A stretch of DNA of 64,000 bases from Petrimonas sulfuriphila (GTDB lineage: Bacteria; Bacteroidota; Bacteroidia; Bacteroidales; Dysgonomonadaceae), in contig CP073276.1 in NCBI GenBank assembly GCA_038561985.1, positions 2,108,001-2,172,000 on the forward strand, read 5' to 3'. Positions 54,755 to 63,156 of this stretch are shown here, piece after piece (within the stretch, counting starts at the first letter, position 1; each line of letters opens with the position of its first letter). The notes under the pieces were generated by a model that did not search any database, was not told the origin of the DNA, and saw only the letters and a program-made list of their open reading frames with translations. The position numbers were made by a program, and so were the translations under genes.

Positions 54755-56293
54755 ATGATAAGTATGTATACAAAACAAGAAATCATCATTCGAAGTCACC
54801 GTGAAGGTCACAGTCAGCGTAAAATAGCTCGCGATCTTCACATCAGCCGCAAGACGGTCAAGAAATACCTCGATGAACATGCCTCATGTTTGCAATCAAG
54901 CACTTATAAAGAGAAGGCTCATTCGGGTAATCTGTTCCTGCAGCCGGTTTACCGGCTCTCCCGGGCTCGGTCAAAGCTGAAACTCACGCGCGAAGTGGAA
55001 TCGGCTATCGATAATTTGCTTGCGGTGAACGAACAAAAAAAAGCCCAAGGTCTGGTCAAACAAATGCTCAAAAAGAAAGACATTTTGGAGCAACTCCACC
55101 TGCAGGGATTTGACATCGGTTACACCACGGTGTGTAATTATATTGCCGGCAAAGAAAATCGTCAAAAGCCAAAAGAAGCGTTTATCCGTCAGTCTTACAA
55201 CCCGGGCGAGAGCTGCGAGTTTGACTGGGGGGAGATAAAACTGCTCATCGGGGGTAAATGGCGCAAGTTTCACCTTGCCGTTTTCACCGGCGCTTACAGT
55301 AACTATCGGCAAGCCTATATTTACCATGGGCAGGACACCTTGTCTTTCCAGGAATCTCACGTACGTTTCTTTGCCTCGGTGGGGGGAGTTTACCCCCGTA
55401 TGGTTTACGACAACATGCGTGTGGCGGTGGCCCGTTTCGTGGGGCGTCATGAAAAAGAACCCACCCGTGCCTTGTTGGAGATGCGTGCGCATTACGGATT
55501 CACTCATCGTTTCTGCAACGCTTACCGGGGCAACGAGAAAGGGCACGTGGAGCGCAGCGTGGAGTACGTTCGCCGCAAAGCTTTCGCTCTGAAAGACGAT
55601 TTTGAAACCCTGGAACAGGCCTCATCGCATCTGTCCCGGATTTTGAAAGATTTAAACGGTCGTAAACAGCAGGGTTACGGCAAGAGCGCTGAAGAACTGT
55701 TTGCCCAAGAGGTGCCGGTGTTGATGCCTCATCCCGCTTCGGAGCTTATATGCAGTGAACAAATTCAATTACGGGTGGATAAGTACGCCACCGTTTGTTA
55801 CCGTACCAACCGCTACTCGGTGCCCGATAATTTAGTGGGAAAGTTCGTCGAAATGAAAGCCTCGAGCCGAAGCGTGGAGTTGTATCATGGAGAGGAACGC
55901 GTCGGCCTTCACGCGCGAAGTTACGGTAAACACGAATGGGTGGTGCACATCGCGCACTACCTGTCCACCTTTCAAAGGAAACCGGGCGCTTTAGCCGGCA
56001 GTGTGGCCTTGGCACAAAGTGGCTATCTAAAAAAACTATACCTGGATTTTTTCAGCCATCAGCCACGTGAATTTATCGGTCTGCTCTCCTTCTGCCATGA
56101 GCGTAAAATCAGTCAGCAGAGATTGGAGGAAACCGTCGCTCGGCTGTTGGATTGTCCCTGTGTATCCCTTAGCGTGGAGAAGCTGCGCGCCTTGTTGGGC
56201 AACACTATCGAGCAAGCCCCCAGCGTGCCCCAGGACACTATCTGCACTATGGCTCAAAGGCAACTTGCTTACATAACCGGATTAATGGCTTAA
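54755..56293 (+). CDS. istA: IS21 transposase IstA
   Basis: 512 residues, full length. N-terminal helix-turn-helix (REGHSQRKIARDLHISRKTV), then the DDE core: Asp in CEFDWGEIKLLIGG, Asp in VYDNMRVAVARF and Glu in GNEKGHVERSVEYVRRKAF. It cuts and joins the IS21 ends. A start at the second Met (MYTKQ) is equally possible. It is followed by istB after 11 bases. Confidence 0.93.
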   Translation: MISMYTKQEIIIRSHREGHSQRKIARDLHISRKTVKKYLDEHASCLQSSTYKEKAHSGNLFLQPVYRLSRARSKLKLTREVESAIDNLLAVNEQKKAQGLVKQMLKKKDILEQLHLQGFDIGYTTVCNYIAGKENRQKPKEAFIRQSYNPGESCEFDWGEIKLLIGGKWRKFHLAVFTGAYSNYRQAYIYHGQDTLSFQESHVRFFASVGGVYPRMVYDNMRVAVARFVGRHEKEPTRALLEMRAHYGFTHRFCNAYRGNEKGHVERSVEYVRRKAFALKDDFETLEQASSHLSRILKDLNGRKQQGYGKSAEELFAQEVPVLMPHPASELICSEQIQLRVDKYATVCYRTNRYSVPDNLVGKFVEMKASSRSVELYHGEERVGLHARSYGKHEWVVHIAHYLSTFQRKPGALAGSVALAQSGYLKKLYLDFFSHQPREFIGLLSFCHERKISQQRLEETVARLLDCPCVSLSVEKLRALLGNTIEQAPSVPQDTICTMAQRQLAYITGLMA

Positions 56294-56304
56294 AACGACA
56301 ACAA

Positions 56305-57036
56305 ATGGAAACAACACATCAAGACATCGTAGCCTACAGCAAAGAGCTCAGGTTGCCCGTTTTCAGACGGGACTACAGAGAGCTGGCAGTGGAGGCGGCC
56401 GCCTCGGGACTCAATTATGAAGCCTACCTGCTCACGTTAATGCAGCGCGAATATGAACTGCGGCTTGAAAACCGTAAAAAAGCCCAGATACGAAACGCGG
56501 AGTTCCCCTCCAAAATGTATCTGAGCAATCTGAACCGCTCCCAACTGCCCGCGGGGGCACAGGAAAAACTGCCTGTATTGGAGCGGTTGGATTTTATAGG
56601 CGCCGCCCAAAACGTGATTCTCTCGGGCAATCCCGGAACGGGCAAAACGCACATCGCCATCGGCTTGGGGCTGAAAGCCTGCTTACAGGGTTACAAGGTG
56701 TTTTTTACCACCGTCCACCGGCTGCTTACCCAGTTGCGTGAATCGCACTCGGAACTATCGTTAAGAAAGATTGAGGCCAAGTTTGAGAAGTACGACCTGG
56801 TTATCTGCGACGAGTTCGGATATGTCTCTTTCGATAAAAAAGGAGCCGAACTGCTGTTCAACCACCTATCGCTCAGAACCGGAAGAAAGGCAACCATCAT
56901 CACCACCAACCTGTCCTTTGACCGGTGGCAGGAAATCTTCGGTGACCCGGTACTCACGGCTGCCCTGGTAGACAGAATCACGCACAAAGCACACTTGGTA
57001 AATATGAACGGTTATGACAACAATCTAATTATGTGA
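56305..57036 (+). CDS. istB: IS21 helper ATPase IstB, 3' end replaced by RIT insertion
   Basis: 243 residues with GNPGTGKTHIAIGLGLKAC (Walker A), LVICDEFGYVSFDKKGAELLF (Walker B) and DRITHKAHLVNMNG. After NG the reading enters the RIT terminal repeat (YDNNLIM, stop). The original end (ESYRIKETKKMMNIQ) is found at 60534-60581, beyond the insertion. Only the last 15 or so residues are changed, so activity may survive. Confidence 0.9.
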   Translation: METTHQDIVAYSKELRLPVFRRDYRELAVEAAASGLNYEAYLLTLMQREYELRLENRKKAQIRNAEFPSKMYLSNLNRSQLPAGAQEKLPVLERLDFIGAAQNVILSGNPGTGKTHIAIGLGLKACLQGYKVFFTTVHRLLTQLRESHSELSLRKIEAKFEKYDLVICDEFGYVSFDKKGAELLFNHLSLRTGRKATIITTNLSFDRWQEIFGDPVLTAALVDRITHKAHLVNMNGYDNNLIM

Positions 57037-57037
57037 A
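57010..57037 (+). repeat. RIT left terminal inverted repeat
   Basis: Begins GGTTATGACAACAA, identical over 14 bases to the complement of the right end at 60489-60502, and continues with three mismatches. Confidence 0.85.
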
Positions 57038-57160
57038 TTGTGCTGCACATCCTCCATCTAACTTCATTATAACAAAACTCTTACTATATATACTTTCCAT
57101 AATCACTTTCCATAACTTTACTGTGGCATATTACACAAACAACATTAAAAAACAAAAGTT

Positions 57161-58393
57161 ATGGAAATCCAAAATGTAATTGATCGTGCCAATCAACTGC
57201 TTACAGAGGCCCGGTATACAAGTTCCCGGATCTACACCTATAACTGGTTGTGGAAAAAAGGAATACTTTCGTACATGACCGCCAAAAGCTTGGTTGACTT
57301 CGACGAGAAGGTAGGTAAAGAATGTGTGCTTACCTTCCATGACGGTAGTACCGTCACATTCTACCATCGTGATTTGATCAAGAGCGTTGATGTCTTGATC
57401 AATGTATTTTTGAACGATAATCTGGGCAAGAGGCTGCACACTCCCGCGCAGTATCCCTTCAGAGGTGAAATTGGAACTGCAGCCGAAGATTATTTTGAAT
57501 CCTTGAAAGCCCATGGTATAAGCGAGAAAAAAACTATACAGGCCTACAAAAGAATAATCAGCAACTTCGTTGAGTACATGTTTGAGAGCGGAATCAGTCA
57601 TATATCCGGGATAATCGAAGACTGTATTGTAAATTTCATAGAAAGCCGCCAGTACCGCCAGAAAGAGTATATGGGAACGATACGCCGCTTCCTGAATTAT
57701 CTTTATAAAGAGAATCTCATAGCCAAGGACTATTCTTATGTTCTTCGGTCTCCGGGCAAGAATATCGATCATATCAAAACACCATCATTCTATAGTCCAG
57801 AAGAAATACGGCAATTGGAAGAGTCGATATCAAGAACCAGCAATGTCGGGAAACGTGACTACGCAATGGTTGCATTATGTTCCAGGCTTGGACTGCGAGT
57901 ATCAGACGTGGCAAGCCTGAGCCTCAAAGATATTAACTGGGAGAACAATAGCATCAACATCATACAGTACAAAACTGGAAATCCACTGACCCTCCCCCTA
58001 TTGCCTGTCGTAGGCAATGCAATAATCGACTATCTCAAGAATGCACGTCCAAAGTCTACATCAAACAAGGTTTTTCTAAGTTGCCGCCCACCATATGGTG
58101 AAATGACTCCGGGTTCGGTTCATAGTGCAATCGCTGTCGCTTTTAGAGAATCAGGAGTTGACTTCGGTGACCGTCATCATGGTGGCCATGCCCTGAGGCT
58201 CAGCCTGGCTCAGAGGATGCTCGACAAATCCATACCAATACCTGTCATATCCGAGACACTGGGGCATACGCAGGTGGATACAACAAGGACATATGTTCGA
58301 ATAGACCTTGCGCACATGATGAGGTGCGTATTGGATGTCCCGGAGGCCAGTGATGCCTTCTACACACAGAGAGGAGGATGGCTTTATGGCTGA
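57161..58393 (+). CDS. ritA: RIT tyrosine recombinase, first
   Basis: 410 residues. An N-terminal extension and SAM-like core-binding domain are followed by a catalytic domain with Arg in CSRLGLRVSDVASL, HALRLSLAQRML (His-x-x-Arg) and LGHTQVDTTRTYVRID (His and nucleophile Tyr). It is the first and longest of the trio, overlapping the second gene by 8 bases. The trio presumably acts as a hetero-oligomer to move the element. Confidence 0.9.
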   Translation: MEIQNVIDRANQLLTEARYTSSRIYTYNWLWKKGILSYMTAKSLVDFDEKVGKECVLTFHDGSTVTFYHRDLIKSVDVLINVFLNDNLGKRLHTPAQYPFRGEIGTAAEDYFESLKAHGISEKKTIQAYKRIISNFVEYMFESGISHISGIIEDCIVNFIESRQYRQKEYMGTIRRFLNYLYKENLIAKDYSYVLRSPGKNIDHIKTPSFYSPEEIRQLEESISRTSNVGKRDYAMVALCSRLGLRVSDVASLSLKDINWENNSINIIQYKTGNPLTLPLLPVVGNAIIDYLKNARPKSTSNKVFLSCRPPYGEMTPGSVHSAIAVAFRESGVDFGDRHHGGHALRLSLAQRMLDKSIPIPVISETLGHTQVDTTRTYVRIDLAHMMRCVLDVPEASDAFYTQRGGWLYG

Positions 58394-59390
58394 TCCGTTT
58401 AACTACAAGGGAGTATTGGCACCTTATATGAAGGCCATAATCCGCATGAAAGAAGCCTGTGGACAGACGATCATATCGACGAAATGGGCTTATAAGGAGT
58501 TCGACGAGTTCACGATGCAATATGGACTTACAGAGCCGGTTATCACCAAAGAGCTTACAGATGCGTGGGCAGCGACAAGACTCAATGATTGTAGCCGGAC
58601 GTTCCATGGAAAATGCTCACGGATTGCCCAGTTGGCAAAATACATGAATGAACATGGCATCAATTCTTATATAATGCCATTGCCAAAATGTGATAATGAT
58701 CGTGCATTCGTACCGTATATCTTTACGGAAAAACAAATGCAAGATATTTTAAGTGAGGCGGACCTTCTATTACGGAGAAGTCACAGGAAGGATGACCCGA
58801 TCATATCCATACCTTGCCTGCTTCGTCTTCTTTACAGTACGGGTTTGAGAATCACGGAAGCTGTCTCTTTAAGGAACAAGGATGTGGACTTGAAAAGGAA
58901 TATACTGCGAGTGGGAACATGGGGCAGTACGAAGAATGGAGAAGAGCGTTTGGTGCCGGTATGCGGTTCACTTAAGGATAACCTCTTGAAGTATCTGCAT
59001 TACAGGAATATGTTGCCTATCAAGGGTATAAACTACGCTGAACATGCTTTCTTTGTAAAACTTAATGGAGACGCGGTCTCTTCAGCAAATGCTTATCGAT
59101 GGTTCAAAAAGGTATATACACGCTGTGGCATTGCGTATCGGGGGGAACACTTCGGTCCACGCGTTCATGATCTGAGACATACCATGGCAGCTCATTCACT
59201 TGTAAAGATGATAGGGGAAGAGATGGATATCTATGCTGCACTTCCGTTGTTGGCCGCGTGCCTTGGGCATAAGACTCTAACTGCAACAGAAGGATATGTG
59301 CGCCTCACATGTAGTGAATATCCCGACCTATTGCGGCAGTGCTCATCTTTGAACAACTTTATATATGGCAAAGAAGATGGCATCGAATGA
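58386..59390 (+). CDS. ritB: RIT tyrosine recombinase, second
   Basis: 334 residues from ATG 58386 (MADPFNYKGVLAPYMKAIIR); upstream codons overlap the first gene. Catalytic signatures: LLYSTGLRITEAVSLRNKDV (Arg), HDLRHTMAAHSL (His-x-x-Arg) and LGHKTLTATEGYVRLT (His, Tyr). It overlaps the third gene by 26 bases, a sign of translational coupling. Confidence 0.9.
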   Translation: MADPFNYKGVLAPYMKAIIRMKEACGQTIISTKWAYKEFDEFTMQYGLTEPVITKELTDAWAATRLNDCSRTFHGKCSRIAQLAKYMNEHGINSYIMPLPKCDNDRAFVPYIFTEKQMQDILSEADLLLRRSHRKDDPIISIPCLLRLLYSTGLRITEAVSLRNKDVDLKRNILRVGTWGSTKNGEERLVPVCGSLKDNLLKYLHYRNMLPIKGINYAEHAFFVKLNGDAVSSANAYRWFKKVYTRCGIAYRGEHFGPRVHDLRHTMAAHSLVKMIGEEMDIYAALPLLAACLGHKTLTATEGYVRLTCSEYPDLLRQCSSLNNFIYGKEDGIE

Positions 59391-60405
59391 CTTCGCAAAA
59401 CAACTCTCAAGATTCCTGGGTACATATCTGCCCCACGAAAGGAATGTCAGTCCCAATACGGTGTCTGCTTATCGAGATGCGTTTATATCTTTCCTTTTAT
59501 ACTTGAGAGATGAAAAGCATATTAAAGCAGACAAGGTTACACTTGCTGATACAAACAGGGATAATATCATCGGATACCTGCAATGGCTAATTGACAAGCA
59601 AGGCTGCAGTATTGCAACCCGAAACAACAGGCTGGCTGCTGTCAGATCCTTCGTGTCGTATCTTCAGTACGACAGTGTGGAGCATATGGACCAGTGGCAA
59701 AGAATCCTGGCAATCAGAGGACTGAAAAAGGGACACACAACTCCCTCGCACTTCACCAAAGAAGGGATAAAACTCTTGCTTGAACAGCCGGACACGACCG
59801 ACCCGAGGGAACTGAGGCATCTTGCAATACTTGCCTTGATGTATGATACCGGTTGCCGGGTTCAGGAACTCGCTGACTTGACGATAGAATCATTGAGAAT
59901 ACAATGTAAACCATACTCAATCAAAATCTATGGAAAGGGGCGGAAAACGAGGATCGTGCCTTTATGTGAACATGTCGTTGATATCCTGACCAAATACATG
60001 ATCTGCTATCACGTTGATACGGATATCGGTAAAAAGAATCCACTCTTTTGCAATAGCTCGAGGAACAAACTCACAAGGGCAGGTATAACGTATATACTGA
60101 AAAAATATGCTGTAATGGCTCGAATAAGCAATCCGAATCTCATTCCCGAGATCACGAGTTGCCATCAACTGCGACATAGTCGGGCAATGCACCTTCTTCA
60201 ATCAGGTGTCAACCTTGTATGGATACGGGACTTATTGGGACACTCCTCCATACAGACAACTGAGATATATGCGAGAGCCGACTCGAAACAGAAAAGAGAG
60301 GCTATTGAAAAGGCATCTGAAAATCTCACTCCTTCTGGTGTTATTGGAGAATGGGTTGATAATAATGACTTGATCTCATGGCTCAAAGGACTCGGTAAGA
60401 AATGA
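59365..60405 (+). CDS. ritC: RIT tyrosine recombinase, third
   Basis: 346 residues. N-terminal SAM-like domain (YLPHERNVSPNTVSAYRDAF), then the catalytic domain with MYDTGCRVQELADLTIESL (Arg), CHQLRHSRAMHLLQSG (His-x-x-Arg) and LGHSSIQTTEIYARAD (His, Tyr). An alternative ATG at 59377 would shorten it by four residues. It ends 70 bases before the right inverted repeat. Confidence 0.9.
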   Translation: MAKKMASNDFAKQLSRFLGTYLPHERNVSPNTVSAYRDAFISFLLYLRDEKHIKADKVTLADTNRDNIIGYLQWLIDKQGCSIATRNNRLAAVRSFVSYLQYDSVEHMDQWQRILAIRGLKKGHTTPSHFTKEGIKLLLEQPDTTDPRELRHLAILALMYDTGCRVQELADLTIESLRIQCKPYSIKIYGKGRKTRIVPLCEHVVDILTKYMICYHVDTDIGKKNPLFCNSSRNKLTRAGITYILKKYAVMARISNPNLIPEITSCHQLRHSRAMHLLQSGVNLVWIRDLLGHSSIQTTEIYARADSKQKREAIEKASENLTPSGVIGEWVDNNDLISWLKGLGKK

Positions 60406-60474
60406 ATATTATGTAAAGTCCAAATGTGAAGCATGTTTGTAATATGCCGATAATCAATATGCTTTGCACTGGAC

Positions 60475-60530
60475 TTTACATAATTAATTTGTTGTCATAA
60501 CCCTCGTTATGGAAAGCTTTCCATAATTAC
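60475..60530 (-). repeat. RIT right terminal inverted repeat and paired recombinase sites
   Basis: 60475-60502 is the complement of the left end (TTGTTGTCATAACC at 60489-60502). TTATGGAAAG/CTTTCCATAA at 60507-60526 is a perfect 20-bp palindrome built of the sites also found twice near the left end. Confidence 0.8.
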
Positions 60531-60612
60531 GGGGAGTCATACAGAATTAAAGAAACAAAAAAAATGATGAATATACAATGAAAGGAAAGAGAAACAAAAT
60601 AAGAGCACCAAC

Positions 60613-60666
60613 CTTTTGTTAGTATTGCTATTTTGGCGGTACCGCCAAAATAGCAATACTAACAAA
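60613..60666. repeat. 54-bp perfect palindrome in IS21 copy 2
   Basis: Two 27-base arms starting TTTTGTTAGTATTGCT and centred on GGCGGTACCGCC are fully complementary. The position relative to istB and the right end equals that of the 36-bp palindrome of copy 1, but the arms share only the central TGGCGGTACCGCCA. Confidence 0.87.
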
Positions 60667-60740
60667 ACAAGTTTGCAAATTAATTTTAAATGGTATACTT
60701 TTGGATTGAAATACTGGTATACTTTTGGGGTGAAATAAAC

Positions 60741-61271
60741 ATCCACTAAAACAAACTCTTGAAACTCGCGGATAAATTGCTCGTTGAGCTGTCCGAAAGC
60801 AAGGTCGGAAGCGTTAAACTTCTTTTTGATAAACTCCGCCAAAGCTCGGCGAGTATAGGTGTAAGTTGGGAGTGTTCCTGCCGCACGGTCAATACCTATT
60901 CGGGCTTTTAGTTCGTCAGTAAGACGGTCAAATAGCCGGAGGAGTGTCATTTGGGTATCAACACTGCCCTGAAATTGGTTCTTAACATCTTCAGCTGTGA
61001 AAGCTTGTTTACGCTCTATCAGCGCATGGTAAGCCTCATTAACAGCAAGCAACAACCTATCCAGCTTGGCATTGGCGGTTACCGCCTCACGACTTTTGCC
61101 GTTCAAGCGGCTTTCTCGGGGATTCCAAAGCGAGGGAGTACAGGAGAGTTTGCAGCTGAACTGCACCATCGTCCGTCCGACAGTGATGCGACCCATGATG
61201 GGAGTTTTGCCCGACTTGTCGGGAGAGCTTTTTTTGAGGTAAAGCAGAACCTTGAATTTTTCTGTTTTCAT
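60741..61271 (-). pseudogene. Bacteroidetes-type tyrosine integrase, N-terminal part, cut by IS21
   Basis: About 177 residues remain: the arm-DNA-binding domain (KFKVLLYLKKSSPDKSGKTP, MGRITVGRTMVQFSCKLSC) and the first part of the SAM-like domain (TPTYTYTRRALAEFIKKKF-like stretch and FIREFQEFVLVD). The reading then enters the IS21 end. The catalytic half is not at the left side of the IS21 element, so it was lost or moved. It is of the type found in ICEs and conjugative transposons. Confidence 0.82.
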
Positions 61272-61290
61272 AACACTTATAATTTTATGG

Positions 61291-61320
61291 ACTTTGTCGT
61301 CAAATATCTGACGACAAAGT
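61291..61320 (-). promoter_or_regulatory. Operator-like inverted repeat at the integrase promoter
   Basis: ACTTTGTCGTCA and TGACGACAAAGT form a perfect 12-bp dyad with a 6-base loop, 19 bases upstream of the integrase start. A -7-like TAACTTTG (minus strand, 61315-61322) overlaps one arm, so a bound protein would cover the transcription start. Confidence 0.6.
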
Positions 61321-61452
61321 TACCGGTTATATAAGTGCTCTTTGATATGCAAAATGCTGTGAATCAAAACAAAAGAACCCGAATCAAGTTCGTTGTTTTG
61401 CTGTTAGTTACCTGTTTTGTTTCGGTAACAACCGAGGTAACGAATTGGTAAC
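61319..61452. repeat. Cluster of GGTAAC sites upstream of the integrase
   Basis: GGTAAC occurs at 61424, 61436 and 61447 (spacings 12 and 11), and its complement GTTACC at 61319 and 61407. The region up to 61582 holds no gene. The sites could be arm-type integrase binding sites next to a former attachment site. Confidence 0.5.
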
Positions 61453-61582
61453 TGAAATACTGCTGTATTTTGCAATATTCTACTTTTTAGCAAAATGACA
61501 ATTTGAAGCAAAATGATTCATCTTGAACGAATTACGTTTTATTTGCATCGTTTCGCGGATTACTGTTTCCTTGATTATTATT

Positions 61583-61687
61583 CATACCTTACGCCATACG
61601 TTTGCGACCACTACCACATTAAGTAAAGGTGTCCCTATCGGGACTGTGTCAAAAATGTTAGGTCATACAAATATTGAAAGGTCTTGA
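61583..61687 (+). pseudogene. Tyrosine recombinase C-terminal fragment
   Basis: 34 codons on the plus strand: HTLRHTFATTTTLSKGVPIG, then TVSKMLGHTNIERS and stop. This is the His-x-x-Arg and LGHTNI region of a Bacteroidetes integrase; the nucleophile tyrosine segment is lost. Upstream sequence is not recognisable as integrase. Confidence 0.75.
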
Positions 61688-61878
61688 AGCGTTCCAATTT
61701 GGTTTGCATCGTCAAATCAATCAACATCGCTTCAAACGATTGGATATTATTGAATTGAGTGTAAAAATCAGCAACGAATTGTTGTTGAGAAAACTCAATC
61801 GAACGCCTGTTCGAAATTTCGGCAATTATCGTGTTGAATTGTGTGTATCGGGGAAGGATGTCGGCGATTTTGGTCATA

Positions 61879-63156
61879 TTATAGGCTATTCAGAAAATCT
61901 TCTAATTCCCACGCAGATATATGTTCAATCCCTTCATTGGTGGGTATCTTGTAATCGTCCATACTTACTACATACTTATCGAAATTGTCATCAATGAGCT
62001 TTAAAGAACGGTATTCTCTTTCTATTGTGATTTCTTCTGTAAGGCTAAGAGTTACTTGTAAATAAAGCCTTTTATCGCCTTTTATTGCCACAAAATCGAC
62101 TTCCGTATCTTTTATTGTTCCTACATAAACTTGGTAGCCTGCACGTCGTAAACTCAAATAAACTGCATTTTCCAAAAGATATCCAACTCCGTATCCGTAC
62201 CCGGCGTAAAGATAGTTTCGATAAGCCAAATCGTTCAGATAATACTTGCTGTTGCCCGAAATCGTGTCTTTGCCTTTTATGTTGTAGCGTTCGGCACGAT
62301 GAACGAGAAATGAATTTTCCAAATAATTGGCGTAAGATGAAAGCGTTTCGTAGTTTGTTTTACGCTTTTTCGATGCAAAAAAGTTAATGATGTTGGTTAT
62401 CGAAATCAAATTGGATGCAGTATTGACTAAATAAACAAACAAATCGTCTAACAACTTTACATCCTTGATATTATAGCGTGCCACAATGTCGCGCAACATC
62501 ACCGTATCTTTTATGGACGACACGTAATTCTGCTTCATTTCATCGTTGGGCAAGTTGAAAAGTTCGGGCAAGGCACCGCTTTGGAGGAATTTTCTGTAAT
62601 TTCCACTATTGATTTCCAATCCTGAAATTCCACAAAATTCGGGAAAACTAAACGGGAAAATCTCAAATTCTACGTATCGACCCGACAAAAGCGTTGCCAA
62701 TTCACCGGATAAAAGATTAGAGTTTGAACCGCTGATAAATAGTTCGCTCGGCTCTGCAAAATCTTGTGAATGTGAGTTTACAAACCGTTCCCACTCATCG
62801 ATATACTGTATTTCGTCAATAAAAACATACACTTTTCCGCTGGGTTTTAAAGCTTCTCGATAGGTTTTGTAAAGCTGTTCCAACTCAACAGCGGTTCGCA
62901 AAGTCGCCAGTTCCATATATTCTTTGTTGATGTAAAGAATATTTTGGCTCTTTACACCTTCGGAAATCAATTTGGATGCGATTTGGCGTAAGATGTAACT
63001 TTTACCTGCACGACGCTGACCGACAAGTACTTTTACCAATTTATTGCCAAGATATTGACCAATTTTGTCCGTGTAGAATGTACGAGAATATCCCAAATAT
63101 ATCGGGTTATTATCCCAAAAATTGTACTTTCGAATGGAACTAATTATTTCAATCAT
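61879..63156 (-). CDS. AAA-family ATPase with DUF4143-type C-terminal domain
   Basis: 425 residues. Walker A is LVGQRRAGKSYILRQI (near residue 45-60), Walker B is KVYVFIDEIQYIDEWERF, and a sensor motif is ELFISGSNSNLLSGEL. The later region (RYVEFEIFPFSFPEF, then NAVYLSLRRAGYQVYVGTIK, EVDFVAIKGDKRLYLQVT) is the DUF4143 domain, with a nuclease-like Glu-Val-Asp-Phe core. These proteins are abundant in Bacteroidetes and archaea and their role is not settled. It sits between integrase relics, probably as a passenger gene. Confidence 0.88.
   Translation of the reverse strand: MIEIISSIRKYNFWDNNPIYLGYSRTFYTDKIGQYLGNKLVKVLVGQRRAGKSYILRQIASKLISEGVKSQNILYINKEYMELATLRTAVELEQLYKTYREALKPSGKVYVFIDEIQYIDEWERFVNSHSQDFAEPSELFISGSNSNLLSGELATLLSGRYVEFEIFPFSFPEFCGISGLEINSGNYRKFLQSGALPELFNLPNDEMKQNYVSSIKDTVMLRDIVARYNIKDVKLLDDLFVYLVNTASNLISITNIINFFASKKRKTNYETLSSYANYLENSFLVHRAERYNIKGKDTISGNSKYYLNDLAYRNYLYAGYGYGVGYLLENAVYLSLRRAGYQVYVGTIKDTEVDFVAIKGDKRLYLQVTLSLTEEITIEREYRSLKLIDDNFDKYVVSMDDYKIPTNEGIEHISAWELEDFLNSL

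Larger units (their letters stand above)
57010..60532 (+). mobile_element. RIT element (three tandem tyrosine recombinases) inside istB
   Basis: Three consecutive, overlapping tyrosine recombinase genes lie between inverted repeats (57010-57037 and 60475-60502, 25 of 28 matching). CTTTCCATAA sites occur near both ends (57093 and 57106; 60507-60526 as a back-to-back pair). This is the recombinase-in-trio architecture. The istB coding sequence resumes directly after it, so the insertion point is visible to within a few bases. Exact ends are approximate. Confidence 0.85.
54668..60740 (+). mobile_element. IS21-family element, copy 2, carrying a RIT element
   Basis: Ends start TGTATATATTAAT (left) and TGTTTATTTCACC (right, complement). 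Subterminal AAAAGTATACCA sites lie at 54706 and, inverted and 24 bp apart, at 60690 and 60714. istA is intact; istB is split near its 3' end by a three-recombinase insertion (57010-60532). The element interrupts an integrase gene on its right (60741-61271). No target duplication was seen between 54667 and 60741. Confidence 0.87.

Noticed and set aside
60537-61271. A 244-codon ORF as an intact integrase
   Set aside because: The last part reads through the IS21 right end and its palindrome; only 60741-61271 is integrase.
61635-61877. 80-codon minus-strand ORF one base after the AAA gene stop
   Set aside because: The tight spacing is suggestive, but it resembles no family I know and overlaps an integrase relic on the other strand; support is too thin to call it a gene.
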